Both the position numbers and the translations under genes were made by a program. From positions 1,860,001 through 1,924,000 of the forward strand of contig JBITNC010000001.1 in assembly GCA_050084985.1 (NCBI GenBank): DNA of 64,000 bases, read 5' to 3'. This document shows positions 45,465 through 56,948 of this stretch, one piece after another. Numbering within the stretch: the first letter of the stretch is position 1; each line of letters starts with the position of its first letter. The notes beneath the pieces were generated by a model. It had not been told where the DNA came from. It worked only from the letters and a program-made list of their open reading frames with translations, and ran no database searches. The DNA is from Nageia nagi (taxonomy: Eukaryota; Pinophyta).

Positions 45465-45847
45465 GATGCCCCACTTTAGATGTGAAATCGAAAGAAACAT
45501 GAGGTGAGTCAAGATTTTACATTCAAAGTAAAAACACAATATCATAGCAAACAATTTGACAAGCAATGATAAACACTAGTCAGTCTAAATACAAGCAAAA
45601 TCATGACAAAGCTTGTTAGTACTAGATATGGGTTGAGAGAACTTCCTTCAATATTACCTTGGGCATGCTTGTCCCTTGTGTCTTTCTTCTGATGTATGAA
45701 TGCCATAGAAGATGATATCTTGATATATCTGATAATCTGATAACCTTGCCGCAACACTAATGACTCGTGACAACAAACCTGACAACACACATGATGATGA
45801 CCTAACAGATGACCTAACCACACATGATGACCTGATGACAACTTGAT

Positions 45848-46230
45848 AAGACCACATCACAATACAAGACATGATAACCATGACAACACACATGACCACA
45901 CATAACCACATATGACCCCACATGACCACACAGGGGAGAGCTAAGTTCCACACAATTGCAATGGAAGCTGAGACTTCACACCAAGAGGTATGCTGCAGTT
46001 GCATAAGAACCAAACTCCACAAAACAAATGGGAGCTAAAACTCTACCAAGAGGCATGACAACAACTCGACAAGACCACATCACAAGACAAGACATGATAA
46101 CCATGACAACACACAAGACCACACATGACCACACATAGGGGAGAGCTAAGTTCCACATAATTGCAATGGAAGCTGAAACTTTGCACCAAGAGGTATGCTG
46201 TAGTTGCATAAGAACCAAACTCTGCAAAAC
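45848..46230. repeat. Two-copy tandem duplication of about 215 bp in T2
   Basis: The block with GACAAGACCACATCACAA, CATGATAACCATGACAAC, GGGGAGAGCTAAGTTCCACA, CCAAGAGGTATGCTG and AAGAACCAAACTC occurs twice in tandem, each copy ending in a unit of the 41-bp repeat. The CACATGACCACA stretch varies in length between copies. Confidence 0.8.
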
Positions 46231-46641
46231 AAATGGGAGCTGAAACTCCATCAAGAGGCATGATAAGCTGATAGGTGGGAGTTGAAACTCCACCAAGAGG
46301 CATGATAAGCTGATAATGGGAGCTGAAACTCTGCCAAGAGGCATGATAAGTTGATAATGGGAGTTGAAACTCCACCAAGAGGCATGATAAGCTGATAATG
46401 GGAGCTAAAACTCTACCAAGAGGCATGATAAGCTGATAATGGGAGCTAAAACTCTACCAAGAGGCATGATAAGCTGATAATGGGAGCTAAAACTCTACCA
46501 AGAGGCATGATAAGCTAATAATGGGAATTGAAACTCCACCAAGAAGCATGATAAGCTGATAATGGGAGCTGAAACTCTACCAAGAGGCATGATAAGTTGA
46601 TAATGGGAGCTGAAACTCTACCAAGAGGCATGATAAACTAA
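46231..46641. repeat. 41-bp tandem repeat array in T2 (about ten units)
   Basis: Ten near-identical units of the form GGGAGYTGAAACTCYACCAA followed by GAGGCATGATAAGCTGATAAT. Units directly abut with no unique spacers, so it is a minisatellite and not a CRISPR array. It lies between the 3' LTR and the promoter of the antisense gene. Confidence 0.9.
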
Positions 46642-46965
46642 TAACACAACCCTATAAACATGAAATTCAAAGCAATATTCTCCTAGATATAACATTGATC
46701 AAGCACCTGTGATGTACCTATGATACTTGGATGAGTTGCTAATTTACTGGAAAAAGAAATGCAAGTGGTCCTTTCTGGAAGATATAAAATGCAGGTAGTC
46801 TTTCACTAAGATCGTAGGTGGTCCTTTTCTTGAGGATTCATCGAAAACTATGAAGATCAGGCCCCTGTGAATCACCCCTAGATTTTAGATTGATACCTGG
46901 TTACTTGCCCATGCACACTGAATGCTCAAATCAAAATTGTCTTGAAGTGTGTGCCCTAATATTTC

Positions 46966-46973
46966 TATAAAAG
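46966..46973 (+). promoter_or_regulatory. TATA box of the antisense PMD gene
   Basis: CTATAAAAGGGGCCCC at 46965-46980 is a strong TATA box on the strand of the PMD gene. Start codons lie downstream at 47065, 47119 and 47589. No TATA-like word of similar quality is seen closer to the PMD frame. Confidence 0.5.
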
Positions 46974-47118
46974 GGGCCCCACCCTTCCTCATTTGGTCAC
47001 ACTATCATTTTCAAAATTGAGAGGATCTTAGAGCTTGGGAGACTGAGTTAGAGAGATCTGGTTAGTGATTTTGTCGTTGTCACTAGGTGATATTTCCTAT
47101 GTTGCTATGTTGCACACT

Positions 47119-47188
47119 ATGGCCCTACCAATCACCCACCAAGATGGACACAAAGCTACCTTGGTGGCCCATTCTCCTACCGATCATC
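47119..47188 (+). other. Possible first exon of the antisense gene
   Basis: From the ATG at 47119, MALPITHQDGHKATLVAHSP followed by TDHQ ends at a donor-like CAG/GTACAT. The acceptor expected before 47589 is not intact (TTTCTTGCAA near 47570). The exon is speculative. Confidence 0.3.
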
Positions 47189-47588
47189 AGGTACATTACA
47201 TCTCTTACCTCTTTATTGCTATGTTTTTACCTGCCTTCATATTTTAGCTACCCTGCATACTGATTTTCCAAGTTTGCCCCTAGGGTTTTTCTATTGAATA
47301 CCTTAGCCCATCATTTTTACCTTTTTATCTCATTTTTCAAAATTCTAGTCTTATGGCTATTCCTTGCTCATCCGTACGAACCTATACCTCGTACTTTGTT
47401 GACCTCTGTGTAAGGAAATAGGATCGCTGGTAGTCCTTTCTACCCTAGTTTGGACCATGGGCGATCCTCTTCACCTAGTTTAGACCGTGGGTGGTCCTCT
47501 TTACTCGTACTATTTTTGCTATTTTTGTTTCATATCTGATACTAACTTGCTCTCTGTCACTCTTTTCTTGCAAAATCATTCATACCTT

Positions 47589-49388
47589 ATGCGACCATCT
47601 GATAAGAGTGCTGCTTTTACCACTACCCAATAGTGGCCACAAACTGACGAGGCCCGGAGTATTCTGGAGGATATTTCTTTCAGCTACCTAGCATTTGTTG
47701 ATTATGTGTTTCATGATTGCAGTATGTTGATAGCCTTGATGGAAAGGTGGGATCTAAACTCCAACACCTTTCACCTTCCAACTGGTGAGATCACAGTGAC
47801 ACTAGAGGACATCTACAGGATCACTAGACTTCCTATAAGGGGGAGGCTAGTGAGCATGGTTCCTGTTCCCAGCCTAGAATAGGCAGAGGTATGGGCTACA
47901 TGGCTAATGGGATCAGATGAAGTAAATCATAGGAAGAGGGGTGTGTCCCTAGTAAGACATGTGCAAGAGTATCCTCCAGCATGGGGTGACCTACGGATGA
48001 GGCTCCTCATTGCCTACCTTCTGGATGCCATTATCTACCTGAACAAGAGTAGTGAGACCTTCCTTGTGGGCATGGTTCTTATCATATAGGACATGGTGAC
48101 ACACAGGTAGCGGTATGCATGGTGCCTCGTAATACTAGCACAACTCTATCACGACCTCCACAACTTCACAGAGGTGGAGAGAGGGGGGAGATAGGTAGCT
48201 CATTCTATGATACTGCAGGTGTGGGCATACGACCACATCATCATTTCTAGATCGATGACGTTGCCCCTAGACTAGCCAGATGATGTACCCACTTGGCAAT
48301 AGTGGGCAATGATAGAGGGACCAGGCTTCCCTAACATAGACCTAGAGGGATGGCAGGTGCGATTTGACCTACTATGGGAGGTGCAGATATACTGGTGTCC
48401 CTATCAGGGAGGTGTACCAGAGTGGGAGGACATACAGGAGATGGCATGGGTGAGACACCCTACATACAAATAGGCATGTAGGGCACTGTGGAGCCGTACA
48501 AGCCAGAGTAGGTACTCCATCAGTTTGACCTCCAGTAGGGTATACCAGGTGACTGTAGGATAGTGGTGCGTTACTACCGTAGCAGGCACCTCCTAGAGGA
48601 CTACAAGCTAGTACCTGACTAGGACTCAGATTAGGAGTCCCCTAGCGAGGACTCTAACTATGGGGTCAATGATGACATAGATGGACCTGACCATATGAAG
48701 GACTACCTAGACTGGTGGAGGGAATGTCATCCTCACCACATAGGTATTCATGATGCCAACTTAGGTGATGATGCAGGGGAGGATGAAGACACAGGGGACA
48801 TACAGACTAGATGGGATGCTCCCTTCATGGTGGGAGGGTGGGGAGGAGAGAGTAGCCTGACATGTGCCCATGACACATCTCTAGATGCAGGTCATGATGA
48901 CAATGAGGAGATTGATCCAGACCAGGATGGGTATGAACCTGAGTATGAGACGGGTACAGATGTGAAGGAGGAAGACTATGATGAGGATGATGATAGTAAA
49001 TTATCTTCTCTTTTACTTTCCTTTGATTTTCTATTTTCATGATATGCAAAAGACTAACATGATATATCTATGCTATGTCATAGATGACCAGGATCCTAAG
49101 GTCGAGATGGCTAGGCTACATGGTCAGATCGGTCAGAAGGATGAGGAGATTAGAGAGCTATAGGGTCATCTATGGTTTGAAGGAGGGGATTATGCTGGCA
49201 TCTATCAGGACCTATAGGTAGCCAACAAAGAGATCAAAGCCCTCTATGAGCAGCTTCACCAGGCTGAGAGATAGATCAATGAGGAGAAGGCACACGTAGA
49301 GAAGTACAAGGCACGGTGCAGGGGTAGCACATCTAGAAAGGATACTAGCTCTAGTGTAGGGGGAGGGGGCTCTAGTAGGAGATTCTAG
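47589..49388 (+). pseudogene. Antisense plant mobile domain (PMD) gene in T2 (pseudogene)
   Basis: From the ATG at 47589 (MRPSDKSAAFTTTQ) the frame contains DEARSILEDISFSYLAFVDY, LIALMERWDLNSNTFHLPTG and EITVTLEDIYRITRLPIRGR, the signature of the PMD/aminotransferase-like family (MAIN/MAIL1 relatives; PF10536). More PMD sequence follows (LLIAYLLDAIIYLNKS, WVRHPTY), then an acidic Asp/Glu-rich region, and after a likely intron (48996-49083, GTAAAT...TCATAG) a coiled-coil-like tail (VEMARLHGQIGQKDEEIREL) ending in a Ser/Gly stretch. There is one frame change near 48480. Fifteen premature stops, all TAG, make it dead as written. Known PMD proteins act in the nucleus in silencing and genome stability; the role of TE-borne copies is not established. 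Confidence 0.8.
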
Positions 49389-49790
49389 GTCATTTTATGT
49401 GATCTCATCCAGTTGTATTGTAAACAAAAACATTTTGATTCTTTTCATTATATATATATGAAACACAAATTTTGGTACCTAATTTGCTCTTGTACATGTG
49501 CTTATGATGGATGAAATTGATGTTCCATGATTCCTGAAAATGAACACCAATGACACAACCTGAAATTCTGACTTCTCATGCTATGAGGGGAATTGGAACC
49601 TTTCAATTTTCTCCTATTTTCCACTAAAATAGGACCACTGGTGCTCCTATTAGCATGAAATACAACATCGGTGCTCCTATTATGATGTCATGAAGCCCCC
49701 TAATCTCTTCATCATGAAATCCGTTAGTGACCTGAACTGACTATTAGCTTCTCTCTCTCTTTTTATTTTTGTTTTTTTTTTCATATCGAT

Positions 49791-50909
49791 CTACCAAATG
49801 ATACCCCCAGAGAGCCTAGAGCTCCCACTAGTGTTAGCCTTACAAACATCTTCATGAAAAATCACATTGACATGTTGCTCTTCCTTTGCACCTTCAACCT
49901 TTGCCAGACACACATAGAATCCATCTTCTATGAGCTTCTGTATTCTATCCCTAAGGCTTCCACACCCATTAGTAGCATGGCCCTTAGTCTGATGATAATC
50001 GCAATACCTATCTTCTTTATACCAAGCGAGTCTCTCTGCTGTAGGATCTTCTTCATGCTTAGGTAAGGGTTGTAACAACCCTTTTGCCACAAGGTCTTTT
50101 AGGATATATCTCAGAGGTATGGGAAATTTCACAAATTTCCTCTCTTTCATCTCACTTGTCTTCTCAGCCACATGGATAGTTTTCTCCTTCTTTGGTGATT
50201 ATGATCTCTTATCCTTTACTTTAGTCTTATCATTACTGCCATACTTCACAAACCCTAGCTTCACAAGGACTTTCTCTTTCTCTAACAATTTATACGTCAT
50301 ATCCAAAAATGCAAGATGTGTATAATCGATAACATGTGATTGCAAGGGTAAGATAACAACTTCTTTAAAAATATTGTTTACCTCTTTTTCCATCAATCTG
50401 GTCTTCACTTGTTGCCATGTCTTCTTAAACCTCACAACAAATTTGTCTAGTTTCTCATCACTGCCTTGCTTTATAGCGCATAAATCTGATAGCATAACCT
50501 CCTGCTTGATGTTATGCTTGTATTGCTCAAGGAATAAACTATTGAATTATCCAAATGATGTGATGGACCCTTCAGGTAGAACATAAAACCATTCTCGAGC
50601 CTCTCCCTCCAAGCTATGGGGAAAGAATTTGGCTTGCAATCTTTGATCTGTACCAATTTTGAGTTCGCACTCATCCTTGAATCCTTGTAGATGTCTTCTC
50701 AGATCTCCTTCACTAGTGAACTTGCAAAATTTTGGCTCTTTATAGTCAGATGGTGGCATGTGCCTACGAATCTCATCGCATAGGGGACTACCAAATTCAA
50801 AAGAATCATTAGGCAGAGATGATCCCCTTACCAATCTATCGATTTGCCTTTGCATACCCTCTATAGTAGCTTGAAAGTTACTATTGTCACCCTCAGCACT
50901 ATTTTGCAT
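49791..50909 (-). pseudogene. gag: T2 gag, nearly complete
   Basis: A single minus-strand frame of about 370 codons interrupted by only two stops (near 50545 and 50197), both TAA where CAA would restore Gln. The N terminus MQNSAEGDNSNFQATIEGMQ leads into the gag domain (AKFFPHSLEGEAREWFYVLP, FLEQYKHNIK, FVVRFKKTWQQV), then a Lys-rich linker and a Tat-type zinc motif YCDYHQTKGHATNGC. It ends LSGGIIW. Protease should follow but does not: the next 400 bases of the minus strand are non-coding and then the antisense gene begins. Confidence 0.85.
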
Positions 50910-51069
50910 TCCTCTGGATCATCATGTCTGATTTCCCCCAATAATTCATCCAAATCTCTTTTTGAAAGACTACGCAAGAATAATTTAAGCTGATCCATAA
51001 CTAAAACACTCACAAGATAGATATTAGTCCTAACTAAAATCCTTAGGGTTTTAGTACAATGATGTGCAC

Positions 51070-51089
51070 TTCACATCGGGTTCACCAAA
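51070..51089 (-). other. Primer-binding-site region of T2
   Basis: Directly inside the 5' LTR the minus strand reads TTTGGTGAACCCGATGTGAA, a word typical of this position in plant Gypsy elements. The tRNA was not assigned. Confidence 0.55.
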
Positions 51090-51942
51090 TGTTTACAAAT
51101 AAAATTGAGTGTGCAAATAAATAAATAGGCAAATATCTACAAACCCAATATATTTGTATTTGAGCTATGGATAGCAATTTATTCTTAATAGCAATGAACA
51201 AGATAATTGATTCAGAAATGTAATTATACCAACCAAGACTGTAATTTGTATACTTACCTCACGGAACATACCTAACAATGAAAGATGAAGATGTTGGTGA
51301 TGTACTAATGATGAACTGCCCTTCCAAAAATGTAGTGACCTATGAAGATGCAAAAAGAAGACCACAGGTAATCTATTTCAGAGATATTAGAGCATTGGTG
51401 GTGTTCTTTGGTTCATAAAGGAGCACTAGTAGCCCTCGTTTGATGATTTTTGACCTCTCAATCAAGTCCAGAACTTCAATACGAATGTCTCAGATAGCAA
51501 TGTGATATCAGAATAGATTGTAGCTGTCAAGATAGCTCACGAAAGGAAGTACCCAAACCACAGCCTTGTAGGTGGTACCAAGAGATACCTTAAGGGGTTG
51601 CCACTACAAGACCATACACGGGATCGTGTGTATCCTTGATATGTGGACTTACTATTAGATCTCTTATTTATATAGATAACAGATAATACAACCCATGGGT
51701 CGGCATGCATCTAGATAAACAAGGCTAATTCACAACATTCAAGATAAACACACCAATAAACAAGATAATTCATGCAATATTCGAGATAATCCATGCAATA
51801 TTCAAGATAATCATTATAAAATTCATATTTAAGACAAACATTGATATTATTACTTTAAGACTTTCAAGACATATATTTAGACCAAGCATGTTTTCATTAA
51901 TTTATTGATTTAAGAACATAAATTCATTTTTATGTGTTAACA
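51090..51942 (-). repeat. 5' LTR of T2
   Basis: 853 bp, from TGTTTACAAATAAAATTG to TGTGTTAACA on the plus strand. The ends match 45266-45464. A stretch of ATTCAAGATAA/ATTCGAGATAA-type short repeats lies near 51730-51810. Confidence 0.85.
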
Positions 51943-51947
51943 TCAAC

Positions 51948-52093
51948 CATAATTAGAGCTTTAGTGAGTCTCTAACTAGAATTTACATCATTTTGGACAA
52001 ATTATACAAAACTTAACAAAAAAACTCCTAAATTAATGTTCCCATTTATCAAAGCTAAAATGGGGAAAATGTCTAAAAAATGGGGACATTACA
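51948..52093 (-). repeat. 3' LTR of L1, segment right of T2
   Basis: Matches 56800-56948 (CTCTAACTAGAATTTACATC, CTCCTAAATTAATGTTCCCA, AATGGGGACATTACA). The following GTTTACCCTTCC is, on the minus strand, a purine-rich GGAAGGGTAAAC that could be the L1 polypurine tract. Confidence 0.8.
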
Positions 52094-55000
52094 AGTTTAC
52101 CCTTCCAAAATTGTTTTTCCTTAAGCAATTCAAAAAATCCATAATTGCACTAATATTTTCTTATTCAATCTAAGAATCTTCAATCTTTGATGCAACAACC
52201 AATCATTAATTATACCATTAAGGTGCTCTAGTTTCTCTTTCTTTCTTGATAGTATTGGGATATGGTATCACCAAACTAATTATGAATGAATTAAGAGTGA
52301 TGCTTCTCAATTATGATTTCTCATGAATACTAATAAAGGAAGAGAACAAAATTGAGTTATACTCATGCCCAATCATCTCTAAGTTTTCTTCATGATGTTT
52401 TATGTTGTCATGTGCCAATGAAATGTGAGAAAACAAGTACAAATATGGATAATCAATAGTGAAATGATCATTCCAAACTAATGTTAATACTTTTCAAAGT
52501 ATCTCAACTCTATTTTCATTTTCCTTTATAAATCCAAATGAATTTCCACTAAGAAAGTACTAGTCTAATAGAGCATAACCATGTGCATAAATTTTACTCC
52601 CAATTGAGTTGTGTCCATTCATGTTCATCTTTGAATTCTATACAAACTATCCCAAACCTTTTTATGTCTTCATAATGAGTATAATTAGATTTGTTTTCTT
52701 GGTAACAATAGTGTTATAAATTCTCCCTCTAGCAAACTTATCCACAACAAAACCTTTATATAAAAATATACCACCTTTCTCCCTCCAAGAAATATCTTTC
52801 TCATGTTTGTTAATCCAAGGTTCAAGAAGGAAAATAACAAACCTTACTTCTTCCATATCCACATCATCTAAATAATTATACCATATTGGTTCATTATCCA
52901 CTTATTCAAAGCTTGATTCCTCATGTGGTGATGGGTGTTCTATATTACCATCATTTATGTCCATTGAATTTTGAATAACTCCCTCATCATGTTCTATCAT
53001 TGAAGTGCTCCCATTGGAATCTCCTTTATCTTCCAACTACAATTGGACTCCTTATTGACTCATGAATTCTTCTAAATTGAGAATATTATGGCTAAAGTAG
53101 CCTCCATTTAGTGTTATTGTTTGAATGACTAATCCATTTCTCAAATTGGAATACTCAATATTCAAATTATCTTTTAAATTTGGCATGTATTCATTTTCTT
53201 TATCTATGTGGGCTACTTCCATGCTGACCTAGATAATTTCTTTTCTATTTTCATGTCAATAACTTCTTCTTGCATTGATTTTTCCTATGATAGCACATCA
53301 TTATCTTGTACTTCATCAATAGTATCCCTTTCAAAGACATCATGTAAGGCTTCTAAATATTCTTCATGTTGTTCAATCATAGTATCATCTTTAGGAACCT
53401 CTTCGTATGTATGAATAGACCCTTTGAATTAGACAATCCCTTTATTTATTCCTTCATGTATTCCTTCATCAACATCATGAGTAGCATCTTCATTTTTAGC
53501 ACATAACTCATGGATAAAACTATGTTTTGGAAAGGTATGGACATTCCTCATTCCATGCTTGTTCATTTCATCTCCCTGCAATTCTTCCCTACTTGATTTC
53601 TAATCATCTTTGCATAATTGGGTAGTAACACTGCTCCCATAATTTATTTTAAACTTGTGGTTCAAATACTCATCAAAGAAAATATTTTTTCTAAATAATT
53701 TAAATCAACTATAAGATGCTACTAGTAAATCATCCTAATCCTCTACCATTTTTAAATCTAGAATTTTGGTTCTACCATGATGGAAAGAAATAGCAAATTT
53801 TGAACCTGTGGGTTATGGGTTCAAAGAAAAAACTCTAAATTTGAATATGCCTCCTTGATGTTGAACTTCCCCACACATAAGCTGAATGATGCCAAGCAAG
53901 TTACAAATTTTAAATATTGACTTAGATACCTCAAGGGATGAGTTTTTTGCAAGCTCACAAAAGAAAGAGATTTCTATACTCCTAACATATCACTTTTAAC
54001 CTCCAATTCAAATCATAGCAAAAAATTAATCTCATTATCTCCTACTTAATCCTCCAAGGGGTATACACCACTATGAAATTTAGTCAATAATAGCAAATTC
54101 ACTACCCTATTTTCCAACATCCTCCTTCCAGCGATGTGTAGCTTCAAATTCACAAAAAAATAGTGGCTATTGTGTCTAGAAGAACCATGTAGTTTATCAA
54201 TACTTATCTTCCATGATGAAAATAGATTAATAATTACAAGTAATAATACTCATAATGTATCAAAAACACCCAATTAGCCTTAGCAAGCCAATTTCCAACT
54301 TCATGTTCCTTCAAAATGTAGAAAAAATCTCAAAAATCCTCCCAAAAATTCAACATTTGGCCTTGGGGACTCCCAAAATACTAATATATCCTTGAAAATA
54401 GCTCCAAATGGTATAAAAAAGTATAATTACCCTCAAAATAACTCTAATGTACCAACATACACCCAAAATTTACTCTAAAATGTAGTGTAATCCTTAAAAT
54501 CCTCATAGTTGGCTAACATCCTCCTTCAAATGACCTCAAATTATAGAAGTAATTTCTGAAAAGTGCTCAAATATCCAATGTATTCCTTCCAAAGAGCTCA
54601 AAATACAAGGTTATACTCGAAAATACCCTCAATAGTGTAATGTCAAGCTTCTAGTGACCCAAAAATATAACATCTAGCCTCAAATGGTCTCATAATGGAG
54701 CTTCAAGCATGAAAACCTCCCCATAATACCAACATATATCTCTTGATGGTCTTAAAATGCAACCTTGGGAATAAAAATGACCTTAGAATACTAATGTAAT
54801 CCTTCAAGGACTCTCAAAATGTTGAATGAGCTTCCAAAATAGCTCTAGAACACCAATGTCTAGCCCCAAATGGGATCAAACTCTTCGAATACACCTTATT
54901 CCTCCCTCAAACTCAAAATTAAATTGAGAATGAACTTCAACTTGAAATGAAAAGTGAAAAATGTTTTGAGAATGTACCTTATCAAGTTGTATGAACCTCC

Positions 55001-55407
55001 TTGAATATTTAGAAATTGAAACTTGGACCAAGAGATGCCCAAAAACTTGCCAAAAGGATGAGATAGGGCTCTACAATGTTTCAAAACTCCTTCATAATGC
55101 CCATTATGATGCTAGGTCAACTCCACTCATCAGTAAGACAACAATACCTTTCATCAAATAGTAATGTGATCTAGAAGAATATCACAAGGAGTCCTTTATA
55201 GCTCCTCTAATCCTCCAATAATCTTCTTCAGTAGTAACTCCTCAATTCTTACCCAGTAGCAAGGGTAAGATATCCAACTTCTCTTCAATAATACTTCATA
55301 TATAATATCACTATGATGTAGGTATCCAATTCTTCAATCTCTCTTTAGCTTCTCTCAAAATATTCCATGAATTATACCCTTTATTCTCAATAGGATGATA
55401 GAATCAA
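52094..55407 (-). other. Interior of L1, with unrecognised coding-like remnants
   Basis: The minus strand shows protein-like stretches in broken frames, for example LHGSSRHNSHYFFVNLKLHI and LRYLSQYLKFVTCLASFSLC near 54190-53880, an acidic piece EEVPKDDTMIEQHEEYLEAL near 53400, and an open frame 52901-52662 (DNEPIWYNYLDDVDMEEVRF). None matches gag, protease, RT or integrase. The YLDD word here lacks any RT context. The part 54250-55400 is an AT-rich leader with repeated CTCAAAAT-type words and is probably non-coding. Confidence 0.45.
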
Positions 55408-55420
55408 GGCTCTAATACCA
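55408..55420 (-). other. Primer-binding site of L1
   Basis: The plus strand AGGCTCTAATACCA is the reverse complement of TGGTATTAGAGCCT, a Met-tRNA-type site with one change, one base away from the right LTR. It fixes the minus orientation of L1. Confidence 0.75.
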
Positions 55421-55421
55421 A

Positions 55422-56948
55422 TGTGATGAGCCATTTTTAGGCTCAATCCTCAAGCATGCCTTAGTAGAGGGACATTTGGATTCCAACCTTAAAACTAACC
55501 AAGCAAATTCAAAATTGCACAAGTATTCCAATATATAGCTATGATATATTTTGCAATGATATTTTGAAAATGTACCCACAAACCCAACATCCAAGCAAAG
55601 AAGCATAAATAGGTCTTAACTACAAAAATACACTTCCAAATCCAACATCCTAGTTATGGAGCAACTAACAACTTTAGTAATGTAAAATACCCCTCCTATT
55701 TCAATGTCCCAGTTAGGGAGCAAGATCTCCCAATATTCCAACATACCAATCAAGGACCAAAAATAGCAAGTAAATAATGTAATCTTCACCCAAGATGAAA
55801 CATCCCAATCTGGAAGCATAAATAATATTTGAACAATGTAAGTACTACTCCACAATCCAATATTCAACCACAAAGTGATAAATAATAGTATTGTGATAAT
55901 AGAATATAATTATATTCAAATATAGCAAGAGAAGAGAAATTACAATGTTCTTATATACTAATGGAGTTTGTACCAAGACTCTCTCCTATTGGGTTATTTT
56001 GGATGGATCTAGGGCCTCACCAATCATAGAAGTAGTGAGGAAAGACTAGGTCTCCTTTGTAGCAACTATGATGGAACTACTAACATTCCTCTCAAGATGG
56101 CTAGAGTAAGTTTAAAGGTAGCCTCCTCTCCCTTAAATACCTCAATTGTAGGTTTCTCCATAAATGGAAAAGATAGAGCCTCCACTCAATTAGAAATAAA
56201 AAAGTTTATAATCAAATTCAACATATATCATAATGGCTATGATTTCTCCTTTTATATATGAGGATGATCATCTTCTAATCTTGCTTTCAGGATTATCCAA
56301 TGATATATATATGTGATATGTGTGCTCATGTATGCAATGACCAAGACAGGAAGCCTTGGGATAAGTGTAATGACATCCGAGGGCCAATAAATATCAATGG
56401 CCAAGAGGGTGATTTTTGAGTGCCTCATGATCAATTTCATTGATCCATCTACTTAGGTAGCCAATGTGGGATCTTGGGATCCTCCAAAACCCAACATCTA
56501 TGTTCTATGGTTGTTTACTTGCATTGAGATCACCAACTCCTAGTTCAAAGTGTCAAGTTCATCCTTGGAGCTACAAATATCCTTGTAGTCGATGCAATCA
56601 CCTAGGGGGATGTTCTACCTCGAAGAGAAGAGCACTAATGACTAGAGATACATTTCATGATAATATTATAATTATCAAGGTTAGAATATGCAATGCCTCA
56701 TTTAATGAGACTAATATTGCATTTACAATTATAGTTTCCTTGGTATCACAAATACATCATTAATTGGCATTTTAGAAAATAAATAAATAAGCCATTTATT
56801 CTATAAATAGAGTTTTATTAAGTCTCCAAGTAGAATTTACATCATTTTGGTTAAATTATACAAAAATTAACAAAAACACTCCTAAATTAATATTCCCATT
56901 TATCATAGGTAAAATGGGGAAAAAAACCTAAAAAATGGGGACATTACA
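55422..56948 (-). repeat. 5' LTR of L1
   Basis: 1527 bp from TGTGATGAGCC to GGGGACATTACA, matching the split left LTR throughout. The following TAAAA is the target duplication. Confidence 0.85.

Larger units (their letters stand above)
45266..51942 (-). mobile_element. T2: gag-only Gypsy element with an antisense PMD gene
   Basis: Bounded by TCAAC target duplications (45261-45265, 51943-51947). Minus-strand order: 5' LTR 51942-51090, primer site, gag 50909-49791, no pol, an opposite-strand PMD gene, tandem repeats, polypurine tract AAAGTGGGGCAT (45465-45478 region), 3' LTR. The plan of an antisense ORF between pol and the 3' LTR is known in Tat-lineage elements such as maize Grande; here pol is gone. 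Assignment to Tat rests on gag type and layout. Confidence 0.85.
43940..56948 (-). mobile_element. L1: LARD-like LTR element inside T1, carrying T2
   Basis: LTRs of about 1.47 kb (43940-45265 plus 51948-52093) and 1.53 kb (55422-56948) are flanked by TAAAA at 43935-43939 and 56949-56953. The orientation is set by the primer site next to the right LTR. The 3.3-kb interior has no recognisable gag or pol, so it depended on other elements. T2 inserted later into the left LTR. L2 and its fragments are older members of the same LTR family. Confidence 0.85.

Noticed and set aside
45542-46426. Long minus-strand frames with Cys/Val/Leu repeats
   Set aside because: They are translations of the tandem repeats (CATGACCACA and the 41-bp unit) and have no independent support.
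46231-46641. CRISPR-like regular repeats
   Set aside because: Units of 41 bp abut directly with no spacers, inside a plant LTR element. This is a minisatellite.
52800-52901. YLDD word as a reverse transcriptase active site
   Set aside because: No neighbouring RT motifs are present; the sequence around it is unrelated.
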